From JBHJGS01 sp050331575 (GTDB taxonomy: Bacteria; Pseudomonadota; Alphaproteobacteria; Sphingomonadales; Rhodothalassiaceae), in the NCBI GenBank assembly GCA_050331575.1, contig JBHJGS010000027.1, forward strand, positions 1-64,000: DNA of 64,000 bases. Direction: 5' to 3'. Below are positions 37,457 through 46,916 of this stretch, one piece after another. The translations under genes and the position numbers were made by a program. The notes under the pieces were generated by a model. The model ran no database searches, was not told the origin of the DNA, and worked only from the letters and a program-made list of their open reading frames with translations. Every line of letters begins with the position of its first letter. The stretch's first letter is position 1.

Positions 37457-38127
37457 GCGATCCATTGCGAGACCGTCTGATCGACGCCGCCTTTACCGAA
37501 TTGGCCACCGCCGGATGGCGGCGCAGCACGATCGCTGCGGTGTGTAGCCGGGCAGACGCGCGTGAGCGGGACTTCCGTCGCGAGTTCGCCACCATGACCG
37601 GGGTGGTGCTGGCGGGCCTGCGTCGGTTCAATGATGCGGTCTATGCCGCGGCCCAGGATCTGGAACCGGAAGATACCGCGCGGGAGCGGCTGTTCGAATT
37701 GATCCTCGCGCGATTCGAGGCCGCGCGGCCCCATAAGGCCGCTGTTGCGGAGCTGCGCCGGGCCGCCTTGTCCGACCCGGTGCTGGGCGCTGCCCTGGCC
37801 CAAAGCCTGGACCAGACCATGGAACTGATCCTGCACCAGGCCGGCATCGAAACCGACGGCATCATCGGCCGGGCCCGGCGGACGGTTTTGGCGGGGCTGG
37901 TTTACGCGCCGGTCCTGGATACCTGGCTGAAGGACGACAGCGAGACCATGGGGCCGACCATGAGCGAGCTGGACAAGCGTTTGGAGCGGGCGGAGCAATT
38001 GGCGCGGCTGACCCGGCCCAGCCAGATCGGCCGTGCCCGGATCGACCGCGGCCATGCTGCCGCCCGGCCTAGCGATGGCGCAGCCGCCGGCACGACGCCA
38101 GAGCCCGGCACCGGCGAACCGCAATAG
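37453..38127 (+). CDS. COQ9-like / TetR-fold protein
   Basis: The protein has 224 residues. The N-terminus is a TetR-like helix-turn-helix (LIDAAFTELATAGWRRSTIAAV), followed by an all-helical body with LAGLVYAPVLDTWLKDDSET and LDKRLERAEQLARL. This layout matches alphaproteobacterial COQ9-family proteins, which bind lipid and support ubiquinone hydroxylation. The C-terminal 40 residues are low-complexity. A true TetR repressor cannot be excluded. It is translationally coupled to proC. Confidence 0.7.
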   Translation: MSDPLRDRLIDAAFTELATAGWRRSTIAAVCSRADARERDFRREFATMTGVVLAGLRRFNDAVYAAAQDLEPEDTARERLFELILARFEAARPHKAAVAELRRAALSDPVLGAALAQSLDQTMELILHQAGIETDGIIGRARRTVLAGLVYAPVLDTWLKDDSETMGPTMSELDKRLERAEQLARLTRPSQIGRARIDRGHAAARPSDGAAAGTTPEPGTGEPQ

Positions 38128-38304
38128 CTCGTCCCGGCACGCGTCTATATTGGCCGATGCTGCGGCGTGCCGCGCCCAGCACTTGCGGGACCGCTACAAA
38201 CACTCGTTGAAAAGCGCAAAAGCTATTTTCGCCTTGATATTTTGTTAAGCTGGTTTCGGTAAAGTGGTCTTGAAGCATGGTTCTGGCAGAGAAGGCACAT
38301 TCGC

Positions 38305-38667
38305 ATGCTCAAGAAAAGACTTGCTGTCCTGGCAATTGGCGGTGCCGCGCTTGCAGCTCTAACGCCGGCATTCGGGAATGATTTACAGAAGTGGAGGAAG
38401 GATGTCGTCAAGACCGTGGTGAGCAACCGGATTTACCCGGACTCTGCTATTAGCCGAGGTATCGAAGGTGTTGCCAAAGTTCGGATCAGTATAGACCGGT
38501 CCGGTAATATCACGGGATTTGAAGTTATGCAGCCTACAGGGCAAGAAATTCTAGATCGCGAAATCCCGAAATTTATTGATCGTATTAATCCCCTGCCAGC
38601 TCCGCCCGATGCGCTTCCCGATGACAAACTGACCTTCGTCTTCCCGCTGGTCTGGAAGCTGGAATAG
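38305..38667 (+). CDS. Small periplasmic protein with TonB C-terminal domain
   Basis: The protein has 120 residues. A signal peptide (LAVLAIGGAALAALTPAFG) is followed directly by a TonB C-terminal fold (YPDSAISRGIEGVAKVRISIDRSG, then ITGFEVMQPTGQEILDREI). There is no proline-rich spacer and no uncleaved anchor followed by charged residues, so it is not a normal TonB energy transducer. It may be an exported lone TonB-C domain. The low-GC region before it holds the promoter, and a terminator follows. A TonB-dependent receptor lies 3 kb away. Confidence 0.8.
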   Translation: MLKKRLAVLAIGGAALAALTPAFGNDLQKWRKDVVKTVVSNRIYPDSAISRGIEGVAKVRISIDRSGNITGFEVMQPTGQEILDREIPKFIDRINPLPAPPDALPDDKLTFVFPLVWKLE

Positions 38668-38700
38668 GCCGGCCGCTCCTCCCGGGCGGTGCCCTTAAAA

Positions 38701-38740
38701 CCGCTCCAAACCGCTTCGGCCCGGGCCGGAGCGGTTTTTT
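38701..38740 (+). terminator. Intrinsic terminator after the TonB-C gene
   Basis: CCGCTCC pairs with GGAGCGG across a 20-base loop that itself contains a GGCCCGGGCC dyad; six T follow. It lies 33 bases after the stop codon. Confidence 0.85.
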
Positions 38741-38797
38741 CATGCGTCTGGCACCGGTTGGGTCAACCGCCATCCGCCGCCCATGCCCCCCGCCAAT

Positions 38798-38836
38798 CCA
38801 ACTGGCCGATCCAACCGGCCGATCCAACCGGCCGAT
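38798..38836. repeat. 13-bp tandem repeat, three units
   Basis: The unit is CCAACCGGCCGAT; the first copy has one change (CCAACTGGCCGAT). A fourth, partial unit follows. It lies between the TonB-C gene and the end of the chemoreceptor gene. Confidence 0.9.
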
Positions 38837-38877
38837 CCGACCAAAGGACTGCCGAGCCGGCCGGGCCGGCCCGCGCA

Positions 38878-41157
38878 TCAACTGGCCCGGACCGAGTTCA
38901 GGAACTTCTCCACTTCGCTTGTCAGGGTCTGTGACTGATCGGCAAGCTGGCTGGCGGCGCTCAACACGTCGTCCGCCGCCACCTTGCCGGCATTCATCGC
39001 GGTTTGCTGCACCTGTGCGGCGTTACCGGCGACCAATTCTGAGCCTCGGGCCACTTCAGCGACATTGCGGGCAATTTCTTGGGTTGAGGCATGCTGCTGC
39101 TCCACGGCCCCGGAAATGCTCATGGCATTCTGGTCCAGGTCGCGAATGGCGTCTTCGATCAACCGGATGGCCTCGACGCTGTTGTGCGATGCCCCCTGGA
39201 TCGCCTGGATCTGCTGACGGATCTCCTCGGTCGCCTTGGATGTTTGCGAGGCCAGGGATTTCACTTCAGAGGCCACAACCGCAAAGCCGCGGCCCGCCTC
39301 GCCGGCGCGGGCCGCCTCGATCGTGGCGTTCAGCGCCAGAAGATTGGTTTGCTCGGCGATGTCGTTGATCAGCGCGATGACGGTGCCGACATGCTGGGCC
39401 AGTTCGCTCATCCGCTCAATCTCCTGGCCGGCCTGCTCGGCCTTGACCACCGCATCGCGGGCGGACTGGCTTGAGCGTTGGGTTTGCTGATTGACCTCAT
39501 GCACCGACGCGGTCAGTTCTTCCGCCGCTGCGGAGACTGTCTGCAAGCTGCTCGTCGCCTGCTCGGCCACGGTGGCGACCTCGGTGGTGCGGGCGACCGT
39601 CTCCTCAGCGGTGCTGCTCATGCCCTGAGCGGCCTGCTTCATCTGTCCGGCCGAGGCGGATACCTGCTTGATCACGCCCAGGACCGAGCTTTCAAAGGAA
39701 TCCGCCAAGGCGTGCATGGCCTGCTTGCGCTCCGCTTCGGCCTGCTGGCGTTGTTTGTCTTCGCGATCACGTTGGTGTTGCTCGGCCCGGCGTTGCGCCT
39801 CCGCTTGTTCGGCCTCCTGTTGGCGTTGGCGCTCTTCCGCCGCGCGCTGCTGATCTTCCAGCTGTTTCTTCTGCAGTGCATTCTGCTTGAAGATCTCCAG
39901 GGCGCGGGACATCGCGCCCAATTCATCCTGACGGGTCTGGCCGGCGATTTCGACGTCCAGCTCGCCTTGAGCCAGCCGGTTCATATTGCCATTCAGGCCC
40001 AGCATTGGGCCGATGATGCGCCGTTGCACCAACAGCCCGGCCAGGCAGGTCACGCCCAGCGCACACATGGCGATGAGCAACTGCTGGGTGGCCTCTGCGC
40101 CGGCTTGCTTGGTGTCTGCGGCCGCGGCGCTGGTCAGGGCCTCGAACAAGGCCTGGTCCAGGCGCCGGAAGGCACCGACCGATGCGGCATAGGCAGCGGC
40201 CCAGTCCGCCGCCGTCAAGTCATAGGTACCGCCGGCCTGGGCCGCGGCGATGGCATCGTCTCGCGTGAACACGAAGCGGTCGAAATAGGCGTCTTCTGCG
40301 GCATCCACCAGGGTTCGCAGCTCCGCGTTGTCCAGCGTGGACAGGGCCTGACGGCGCGTGGTCGCCCACAATGCGTCGATCTGCGGCACATGCGCGGCGA
40401 TGACGCGCTTTTGCACGGCAGAGAGCGTGTCGCCGGCGGCAACCGCCTTGCCGATGATCAGGGCATCTTGGGTCTGGATCGCGTTGACGGCGACAAGGTC
40501 GGCCTGCATGCGCCGCACCGGCCCGATGAGCGGATTGCTGGAGGGAAAGCTGAACTCGACCTTTTCCCGCACCTGCACGATTGTATCCAGCAATGTGCCA
40601 AGGGGCTTGTCATAGCTGTCGCTGCTGGAACTGGCGGCTGTGGCCCCGCTATCGAAGAAGCCAAAATCATCGCTGGCAGCGTCGCTGTCAGCCTCCGTGC
40701 CGCCGCCTTCGCGCTCCGCGTCCAACGCCGACCGCGCGTCTTGCAGGATCGCCGGCAGGCTTGAGACCTGCTCTTGCAGCGGCTGGCGCGCCGGCAACCC
40801 GTCGATCTGGGCGAACGCCGTCTGAAAGGCCTGCACGGCATTGTCGCTGGCGGCGCGCGCGCTGCGGAGCTCGCGGTCCAGCCGGTCGTCCGGCGCGCCG
40901 GCAGACCAACGCAGCGCGCCGAGGATCTGCTCCTGCATGACGCTGGCCGCTAAAGTCTCCGCACTGGCGGAAAAGGCAGCGACCTGGACGATCTGATCGG
41001 CCCGGGACAAAGTCGCACGCGCGGCGAAAAAGCCGTACAGACTTTGCCCCAGTGCCATCAGCGCCAGCAAGCCCACCGCCAAGAACAAGGAATTGCGGAC
41101 GGTGAAGACGCCGGCCAATTGGCCGACGAGCGACCCGCGTTGCTGTGTTTGATCCAT
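38878..41157 (-). CDS. Methyl-accepting chemotaxis protein
   Basis: The protein has 759 residues. The first membrane helix is near residues 22-45, followed by a large periplasmic domain (about 330 residues) that contains a low-complexity acidic/serine stretch. The second helix (LLIAMCALGVTCLAGLLVQRR) leads to a HAMP domain (GPMLGLNGNMNRLAQGELDV). A highly charged Q/E/R-rich coiled coil of about 60 residues comes next, then the signalling domain with the hairpin tip NLLALNATIEAARAGEAGRG. It transmits ligand sensing to CheA. The ligand is unknown; the sensor domain is not a recognised Cache or PAS type. Confidence 0.94.
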   Translation of the reverse strand: MDQTQQRGSLVGQLAGVFTVRNSLFLAVGLLALMALGQSLYGFFAARATLSRADQIVQVAAFSASAETLAASVMQEQILGALRWSAGAPDDRLDRELRSARAASDNAVQAFQTAFAQIDGLPARQPLQEQVSSLPAILQDARSALDAEREGGGTEADSDAASDDFGFFDSGATAASSSSDSYDKPLGTLLDTIVQVREKVEFSFPSSNPLIGPVRRMQADLVAVNAIQTQDALIIGKAVAAGDTLSAVQKRVIAAHVPQIDALWATTRRQALSTLDNAELRTLVDAAEDAYFDRFVFTRDDAIAAAQAGGTYDLTAADWAAAYAASVGAFRRLDQALFEALTSAAAADTKQAGAEATQQLLIAMCALGVTCLAGLLVQRRIIGPMLGLNGNMNRLAQGELDVEIAGQTRQDELGAMSRALEIFKQNALQKKQLEDQQRAAEERQRQQEAEQAEAQRRAEQHQRDREDKQRQQAEAERKQAMHALADSFESSVLGVIKQVSASAGQMKQAAQGMSSTAEETVARTTEVATVAEQATSSLQTVSAAAEELTASVHEVNQQTQRSSQSARDAVVKAEQAGQEIERMSELAQHVGTVIALINDIAEQTNLLALNATIEAARAGEAGRGFAVVASEVKSLASQTSKATEEIRQQIQAIQGASHNSVEAIRLIEDAIRDLDQNAMSISGAVEQQHASTQEIARNVAEVARGSELVAGNAAQVQQTAMNAGKVAADDVLSAASQLADQSQTLTSEVEKFLNSVRAS

Positions 41158-41209
41158 AATTGCCTCAACCGCGCGATGAAGGAGTTTGCTTTGAAGGGCA
41201 GACCTGCCC

Positions 41210-43519
41210 CTAAAAGCGCCAAGTGAGCCGGAAGCCGAAGGTTCTGGGGTCTTCGATGAGGCCTTGTTGGCTCAACTCCACGCCGTCTTCGAAGATTCCG
41301 GTGGGTGTGAGGATGGATCCGGAGTCGGTGACGGACCGGACGATCACATCGTCCAAGGCGTTTCGCACCCAGAAGGTGCCACGCCACCGCTTGTCCTTGC
41401 TCTCCAGGCCAATTTGGGCGGTGACCAAGTCGTACGATTCGGTGAAACCGAATGGATTATTGTCCAGCGTTTGGAACTGATCGCCGACATAGGAATAGCC
41501 GCCATTGATATAGGCCTGAAACCGTTCGTTGACCGGCAGTCGAAGTTCAGCGTGCACAAAGGCCCGCAAATCCGGAGCAAATGGCAGTTCGTTTCCGGTG
41601 AAATTGGTGCCGTCCTCATCGACAAAATCGCTGAAGAACGCGTCGGTATAGGCCATCGACCCGCGCAGAGTGAGAATGTCGAGCGGTTTGGCGACGAAGT
41701 CGATTTCCAGGCCCTGGCTCACAGCTTCTTCGGCATTGACCTGGCGATCGATATTGAGCCGGGTGCCGTCTTCCGCCGTTTCACGGACCCGGCGGAAGAT
41801 CTGAAAATCGCTGATTTCTGTGCGATATCCGACGACATTCAGGGTCAGCCGTTTGTCAAACAGCTGCATTTTCACCCCTGCCTCGTAATTGGTCGATGTC
41901 TCGCTCTCAAACTCCTGGGCGTCAAAGGACTCTTGATTGATTAGGGTTCTTGTGTAAAAGCCGCCGCCCTTAAATCCGCGGCCCACCTGCACATAGGCGA
42001 AGACCGAATCGGTTATGTAGAAGTTCAAGCCGCCTTTGGGCGACAATTCGCCATCGGATCGGCTATCGGAAAAATCGGTCACCACGAAGTCACCGACCGA
42101 GTTATTGAGATTATTGAGCTGTCGATCTTCGTAGGTATAGCGAAGACCTGCGGTGAGCTCCAGCCAATCCAAAACCCGGTAGTTGGCGTTCACGTAAGGC
42201 GCAACCGAATTAATTTCTAACTCGCCGGATATCTCGTTCAAGCGTGTCAGGCCGTCTGGATTGTCTATTCCAAAGAGAAATCTTTGGAAGCCAGTCAGGT
42301 CTTGATGAAAATAGTATAAACCAGCAACCCAGTCGTAATTCTTATTGCCGGGCGATATTACCTGAAACTCTTGGGTAAATTGGTCATACTCTTCATTATA
42401 GATATTGTTGCGATTAACCAGTGGTGTGAATGGTGTTGTTTGTGCCCGGTCCCCATCCAGTTCGAAATCGACTCGCCCGTTACGATAGGCGCTAATCGAT
42501 TTGACGGTATAGTCGCTCAGAAATTCATACTCCGCCGTCAAGGCGATGCCAAATAATTCCCGCTGTTCATTGGCAACAATGTCGTTCGGGATCCGGAACG
42601 GGTCGAATTCTGGTATCGGATCGGTCAAGGGGCCCGGCACCGGCAGTGATCCGCTTAGCGCCTGATCCTCGTTTAAGACGTCAGCGGCCAATTCGAAGCG
42701 CCATTTGTCTGTCGGCTCCCAAACCAGCTTGGCGCGGCCGGTGAACCGATCGATTTCATTGGCCTCTTGAATGCCGTCCTGGGTTGGCACGGTGATGGTT
42801 TGGTTGCCGGTCGGGTCTGTCAGGATTTCGATCACGCCATCGCGTTGACGCCCGGAGACAAAAAAGCTGCCTTTCAAGGTACTGGTGATCGGACCGCCGA
42901 CGAAGGCGCGAACGCTCCAAAGATCAAAATTGCCCAGTTCGCCCTCGACATCGACTTCCAATTCATCCCCCGGGCCGCGGGTGATGACCGATACGCCGCC
43001 AATCACCGCGTTGCGCCCGAAGAGAGTGCCTTGCGGACCGCGCAGGACTTCCACGCGCTCAATGTCGCCGACCTCTTGACTATAGGCGAAGCCGCGGCCG
43101 AGGAAGACGCCGTCGACATATTGCGCGACGCGGGTTTCGTTACCGACGGCCAGGGTATTGTCATAGACGCCGCGGATGCCAAGCTCGCCGCGCCGGGCGC
43201 CGGCGCCACGGCCACGGCCAAAGGTGATCGAGCCGGACATGAACTCCAAATCGAACAGGTCGTCAGCGGCGACTTCGTCAAATCGTTCCGGTTGGAAGAT
43301 CTGGATTGAGATCGGCACTTCCTGGGAGCTTTGGGCGCGCTTCTGGGCGGTCACGACGAACTCGTCAAAGCTGAAGAGATCATCGCCCCCGAAGTCATCG
43401 AACCCGGCCGCCTCCTCCTCTTCGGCATGAACCGGTTGGCTGAGCAGAGCAGCCAGGCAAGTGGCTGTCATCACGCCCGTCAGCCATTTCCGGGCTTTGG
43501 TCTGATGCTGGTTCGACAT
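41210..43519 (-). CDS. TonB-dependent outer-membrane receptor
   Basis: The protein has 769 residues from MSNQHQTKARK, placed seven bases after GGAGGA; the GTG 12 bases earlier overlaps that site. The signal peptide ends near PVHAEEEE. The TonB box region is FDEFVVTAQKR, the plug domain has VEVLRGPQGTLFGRNAVIGG, and the barrel ends RLTWRF with a terminal phenylalanine. It takes up a scarce nutrient using TonB energy. The sequence type is common in sphingomonad- and Kordiimonas-like genomes; the substrate (siderophore, sugar or aromatic) cannot be read. The long AT-rich leader upstream may hold its control. Confidence 0.94.
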   Translation of the reverse strand: MSNQHQTKARKWLTGVMTATCLAALLSQPVHAEEEEAAGFDDFGGDDLFSFDEFVVTAQKRAQSSQEVPISIQIFQPERFDEVAADDLFDLEFMSGSITFGRGRGAGARRGELGIRGVYDNTLAVGNETRVAQYVDGVFLGRGFAYSQEVGDIERVEVLRGPQGTLFGRNAVIGGVSVITRGPGDELEVDVEGELGNFDLWSVRAFVGGPITSTLKGSFFVSGRQRDGVIEILTDPTGNQTITVPTQDGIQEANEIDRFTGRAKLVWEPTDKWRFELAADVLNEDQALSGSLPVPGPLTDPIPEFDPFRIPNDIVANEQRELFGIALTAEYEFLSDYTVKSISAYRNGRVDFELDGDRAQTTPFTPLVNRNNIYNEEYDQFTQEFQVISPGNKNYDWVAGLYYFHQDLTGFQRFLFGIDNPDGLTRLNEISGELEINSVAPYVNANYRVLDWLELTAGLRYTYEDRQLNNLNNSVGDFVVTDFSDSRSDGELSPKGGLNFYITDSVFAYVQVGRGFKGGGFYTRTLINQESFDAQEFESETSTNYEAGVKMQLFDKRLTLNVVGYRTEISDFQIFRRVRETAEDGTRLNIDRQVNAEEAVSQGLEIDFVAKPLDILTLRGSMAYTDAFFSDFVDEDGTNFTGNELPFAPDLRAFVHAELRLPVNERFQAYINGGYSYVGDQFQTLDNNPFGFTESYDLVTAQIGLESKDKRWRGTFWVRNALDDVIVRSVTDSGSILTPTGIFEDGVELSQQGLIEDPRTFGFRLTWRF

Positions 43520-43742
43520 GTCTTCCTCCACGTCGGTCTCGCGCGCTGTCGAGAATGCTTATAAATAAAAGCTAAGTTCGTACCTTTCATGTTTTGGCGA
43601 GCTTTGCTTGCTGAGCAAATATTGAGTGAAATCTGTTGAAAAAATGTAAAGTATCTAAATGTATTAGGTAAATAAGCATTTACTTAGATCATTAATTGAA
43701 TTTACACCCGCGCAGCGCCAGGAGTCTATGATTGACATTACC

Positions 43743-43833
43743 AGACCATGAAGGGGGTAACTGTAGCTGTTGGATAGTAACGGTTTGTACCCAGCGCCAT
43801 GAGCCGCCTGCTGGGTATTGATCTTCATGGTCT
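43743..43833. other. Possible structured RNA or DNA element, three-way junction
   Basis: The outer 11-bp perfect inverted repeat AGACCATGAAG / CTTCATGGTCT encloses two further stems: AACTGT/ACGGTT (43759-43764 with 43780-43785, one G-T pair) and a perfect TACCCAGC/GCTGGGTA (43788-43795 with 43810-43817). Together they make a 91-base three-way junction. Orientation is unknown; on the minus strand it would lie about 225 bases before the TonB receptor start. It matches no riboswitch I know. Confidence 0.5.
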
Positions 43834-43927
43834 TGATTTAATAGCGCTGAAAGCATAAGGGTGGCGGCATTTAGCCAGCCTCGCGATCATCGGCGCCAAG
43901 CGATGACCGGCGAGATCAGGCCAATCT

Positions 43928-43990
43928 GTTGCTCGCTCCCTCAAAGGCGGGCATTGTCATCGGACCAATCGCGATGGCGATTGATCGGAG
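43928..43990 (+). repeat. 63-bp palindromic dispersed repeat, copy C
   Basis: It starts GTTGCTCGCTCCC, has AAGGCGGGC in the middle and the AATCGCGATGGCGATT core. The dyad is less perfect than in the other copies. It lies downstream of marR in the AT-rich gap. Confidence 0.8.
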
Positions 43991-43997
43991 ACTGCGC

Positions 43998-44059
43998 TGG
44001 AGCCTTTTCCGATCAAACCGGATCACTTCGAAAGTCGGTTTGGCCGAGAAAAGACTCCA
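43998..44059. other. 62-bp near-perfect long hairpin
   Basis: TGGAGCCTTTTC pairs with GAAAAGACTCCA (11 of 12), and the next segment CGATCAAACCG pairs with CGGTTTGGCCG (9 of 11), around a 16-base loop. It sits eight bases after repeat copy C and 117 bases past the marR stop. No T run follows, so it is not a standard terminator. Confidence 0.6.
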
Positions 44060-44176
44060 GGATTCATAGGTTTAGAGTGTTGCTTCCGGCCTCAGTGATC
44101 ACCAAAGGTGAGCCAATGAGATCGGGCAAGACGGGCGAAACCGGACACCCAAAACCGCTTGATCATAACGGATACT

Positions 44177-44665
44177 CTAGCGTTCGCCCGGGGCGCTTTC
44201 CAGCAAGGCCCGCTCTTCCGGCGTGAGTAACGCGGACAACAGCGACCAGAAGCCGCCAACCTGCTCCGGTCCGGTCGCCCGGAAGGCCTGCGCCAGGCGG
44301 GCGCGCAGAGCCTGAAACAATTGTCGTTCCACGGCCCGGCCGGTTTCGGTCAGGGCGACAAGCCGGCGGCGGCGATCGTCTCGGCTTGGCCGGATCGTGA
44401 TCAGACCCCGCTCCAGCAGCGGCCGGGTCAGCCGATGCAGCGCTTGTTTGGACACCCCGGTCAGGGCCTGAAGCCGGCCGACACTCAGGCCCGGGCGCCG
44501 CGCAAGCAGATGCAGCACGCGTTGTTGGCCGGGCGTCAGATCGTGGATCTGCAACAGCTGTGCAGCCGCGCCTGCCACCCGGTCATGCGCGAAGAGAAAC
44601 AGTTCCAGGGCACGGCCGATCTCCTCGTCGCGCAGATACAGGGACGGTTGCGGCGACAGGCTCAT
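44177..44665 (-). CDS. MarR-family transcriptional regulator
   Basis: The protein has 162 residues. The winged helix-turn-helix is clear: [20 protein letters not shown], the recognition part [20 protein letters not shown], and the wing [19 protein letters not shown]. It ends with a dimerisation helix. Its ATG overlaps the uvrC stop in ATGA, so it is translated with the repair nuclease. Its ligand and targets are unknown. Confidence 0.9.
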   Translation of the reverse strand: MSLSPQPSLYLRDEEIGRALELFLFAHDRVAGAAAQLLQIHDLTPGQQRVLHLLARRPGLSVGRLQALTGVSKQALHRLTRPLLERGLITIRPSRDDRRRRLVALTETGRAVERQLFQALRARLAQAFRATGPEQVGGFWSLLSALLTPEERALLESAPGER

Positions 44666-46557
44666 GCTTGCGGGTGGAAATGGTCGTAAATCGCCTGGGC
44701 CATCGCCCGGGAGATACCATCCACGGCGGCCAGGTCGCGCACGCCGGCCTGGGAGACCGCGCGGGCGGAGCCGAAATGCATCAGCAGCGCCTTTTTGCGC
44801 TTGGCGCCGATGCCCGGGACAGCATCCAGCGGGCTCCTCTCCAGATCCTTGCGGCGCTTTTGGCGCTGGCCGCCGATGGCGAATCGGTGCGCCTCGTCGC
44901 GCAGCCGTTGCAAAAAATACAACACCGGATCATTGGGCGGCAGCACAAAGGGGGCTCGTCCGGGGCTGTGAAATTGTTCGCGCCCGGCATTGCGGTCCGG
45001 CCCCTTGGAAATCGCCAGCACCGGCACATCCTCCACACCCAGTTCCTCCAGCACGCCCATCACGGCGGACAGCTGCCCGCGGCCGCCGTCAATCAGCAGC
45101 AGGTCGGGCCAAGCGCCGGCCTCGCGGTCGGGATCGTCTTTCATCAGGCGGGCGAAGCGGCGGGTCATCACCTCGCGCATCATGGCGAAATCATCCCCCG
45201 GCGTTAGCGTCTCTGACTTGATGGTGAAGCGGCGATACTGATTTTTCTGAAAGCCGTCCGGGCCCGACACGATCATGGCGCCCAGCGCATTGGTGCCCAT
45301 GATGTGGGAATTGTCATAGACCTCGATGCGCGCCGGCGGCGCCTCTAGGTCCAGCTTTTCCGCCAAGGCATTCAGCAGCGTGTTCTGGCTGGCCCTGTCC
45401 GCCAGGCGCCGGTCCAGCGCTTGTTCAGCGTTGCGCACGGCCTGAGCCACCAGTTCCTTCTTGTCGCCGCGCTGCGGGGTCTTGATGCTGACCTTGCGCT
45501 CGGCGCGCACGCTCAAGGCTTCGGCCAGCAGCTCCGCGCCGTCGGGCACCAGATTGGTTAGGATCGCTGCCGGTGGGGTCTTGTCCTCATAGAATTGGCC
45601 GATAAAAGCCGCCAGCACCTCCGCCGGGGCACTGTCCTTTTCATGCTTGGGGAAATAGGCGCGATTGCCCCAATTCTGTCCGGCCCGATAGAAGAAGACC
45701 TGGATCGCGGTTTGGCCGCCCTTGCTGACCGCCGCCATTACGTCGGTATCGCCCAGCGCCTGGGCATTGACGCCTTGGTGTGCCTGCACGGCGGACAGCG
45801 CGCGCAGGCGGTCGCGGTAGATGGCTGCGGTTTCGAAGTCCAGCGCCTCGGCGGCGGCCTCCATATGCTGGGCCAGGCGCTTCTGGATGCCGCTCTCGCG
45901 CCCCTCCAGAAACGCCCGCGCCTCGGCCACCAGCGCCTGATAGTCGGCCTGGGAGATGCGGCCGACGCACGGCGCGGAGCAGCGCTTGATCTGATACAGC
46001 AGGCACGGCCGGGTTCTGCTTTCCAAAACACTGTCGGAGCAGGAGCGCAACAGGAACACCTTCTGCAGCGTGTTCAAGGTGCGATTGACCGCGCCGGCGG
46101 ACGCGAACGGGCCGTAATAATGACCCTTGCGGCGTTGCGCGCCACGATGCTTGGTGATCTGGGCCCAGGCATGATCCTCGCGCAGCAGGATGTGCGGGAA
46201 GGATTTGTCATCGCGCAGCAGGATGTTGAAGGGCGGCCGGAAGCGCTTGATCAAATTGGCTTCCAGCAGCAGGGCCTCAGCCTCGGTATGGGTGGTGACG
46301 AACAGCATCGACCGGGTCAGCCCGATCATGCGCAGAAGCCGGTTGGTTTGCCGGTTGGGCTGGGTATAGGCCGTGACGCGCTTTTTGATCGCCTTGGCCT
46401 TGCCGACATAAAGCACATCGCCGCGGCTATCGAGCATGCGATAGACCCCGGGGTCGTTCGGCGCGGTGGCCACAGCAGCGGTGATGGCTGCGATCCCCTG
46501 GGCCAGATCGGGCGTGTCGCGACGGGGGTCTGCGGTGGCGGGCTGAGACTGCGTCAT
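44662..46557 (-). CDS. uvrC: Excinuclease ABC subunit C
   Basis: The protein has 631 residues from [14 protein letters not shown]; the frame runs on to 46698, but the extra part has no family sequence. UvrC makes both incisions in nucleotide excision repair. In order: the GIY-YIG nuclease ([20 protein letters not shown]), a cysteine cluster ([13 protein letters not shown], then CSAPC) of the type now linked to an iron-sulphur cluster, the UVR motif, the RNase H-like nuclease ([27 protein letters not shown]) and tandem HhH motifs ([13 protein letters not shown]). In many alphaproteobacteria pgsA follows; here a marR gene does. Confidence 0.95.
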   Translation of the reverse strand: MTQSQPATADPRRDTPDLAQGIAAITAAVATAPNDPGVYRMLDSRGDVLYVGKAKAIKKRVTAYTQPNRQTNRLLRMIGLTRSMLFVTTHTEAEALLLEANLIKRFRPPFNILLRDDKSFPHILLREDHAWAQITKHRGAQRRKGHYYGPFASAGAVNRTLNTLQKVFLLRSCSDSVLESRTRPCLLYQIKRCSAPCVGRISQADYQALVAEARAFLEGRESGIQKRLAQHMEAAAEALDFETAAIYRDRLRALSAVQAHQGVNAQALGDTDVMAAVSKGGQTAIQVFFYRAGQNWGNRAYFPKHEKDSAPAEVLAAFIGQFYEDKTPPAAILTNLVPDGAELLAEALSVRAERKVSIKTPQRGDKKELVAQAVRNAEQALDRRLADRASQNTLLNALAEKLDLEAPPARIEVYDNSHIMGTNALGAMIVSGPDGFQKNQYRRFTIKSETLTPGDDFAMMREVMTRRFARLMKDDPDREAGAWPDLLLIDGGRGQLSAVMGVLEELGVEDVPVLAISKGPDRNAGREQFHSPGRAPFVLPPNDPVLYFLQRLRDEAHRFAIGGQRQKRRKDLERSPLDAVPGIGAKRKKALLMHFGSARAVSQAGVRDLAAVDGISRAMAQAIYDHFHPQA

Positions 46558-46916
46558 GCGGCTTGGGCGGCTAACCTGTTGAAATTGAGAACGATTTTTT
46601 CCTAATATGCCGGGGACTTGGTCCTCCGGATCGCGCCGAGGGATATGAGTCGGGGCAAAACTATCCACTGAAGCTGTGGATAAGTCTGTTGGAAACACTG
46701 CTGCAGACAGTGTAACATCGCAGTAACCTTTGGTTCATACCTGTTTGCACAAAAATGCGGCAAGAATCGCAAATGCTTGATTTCTAAGCCGTTTGCATCT
46801 GTCAAGATCCGCTGGAATCGAAACAATATTGAAATCCTGTGCAATCACGGCTAGCCGCCAAAGCGCCGACTCGGCTGTGCAAAAAATTCACGAACGGGCT
46901 TGACAAACCGGCTGAT
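46558..46916. other. Gap between folB and uvrC
   Basis: No credible gene. It carries one perfect DnaA-box-like nonamer (TGTGGATAA at 46675-46683) opposite a partial one, and a small dyad ACACTG ... CAGTGT near 46695. One box is not enough to suggest an origin. The uvrC promoter must lie here. Confidence 0.5.

Larger units (their letters stand above)
43532..44176. other. AT-rich gene-free region with structured elements
   Basis: The 645 bases between the TonB receptor and marR have no credible gene. 43560-43720 is much richer in A and T than the rest of the window and contains the dyad TAAAT-AAGC-ATTTA near 43665; it is the likely receptor promoter region. Three foldable elements follow and are listed separately (43743, 43928, 43998). 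Confidence 0.7.

Noticed and set aside
46675..46683. A replication origin at a DnaA-box-like nonamer
   Set aside because: Only one perfect box, no cluster, no dnaA, hemE or parAB genes nearby.
46602..46844. An 80-codon minus-strand gene before uvrC
   Set aside because: It is rich in C, H and F with no ribosome site and overlaps the likely uvrC promoter region.
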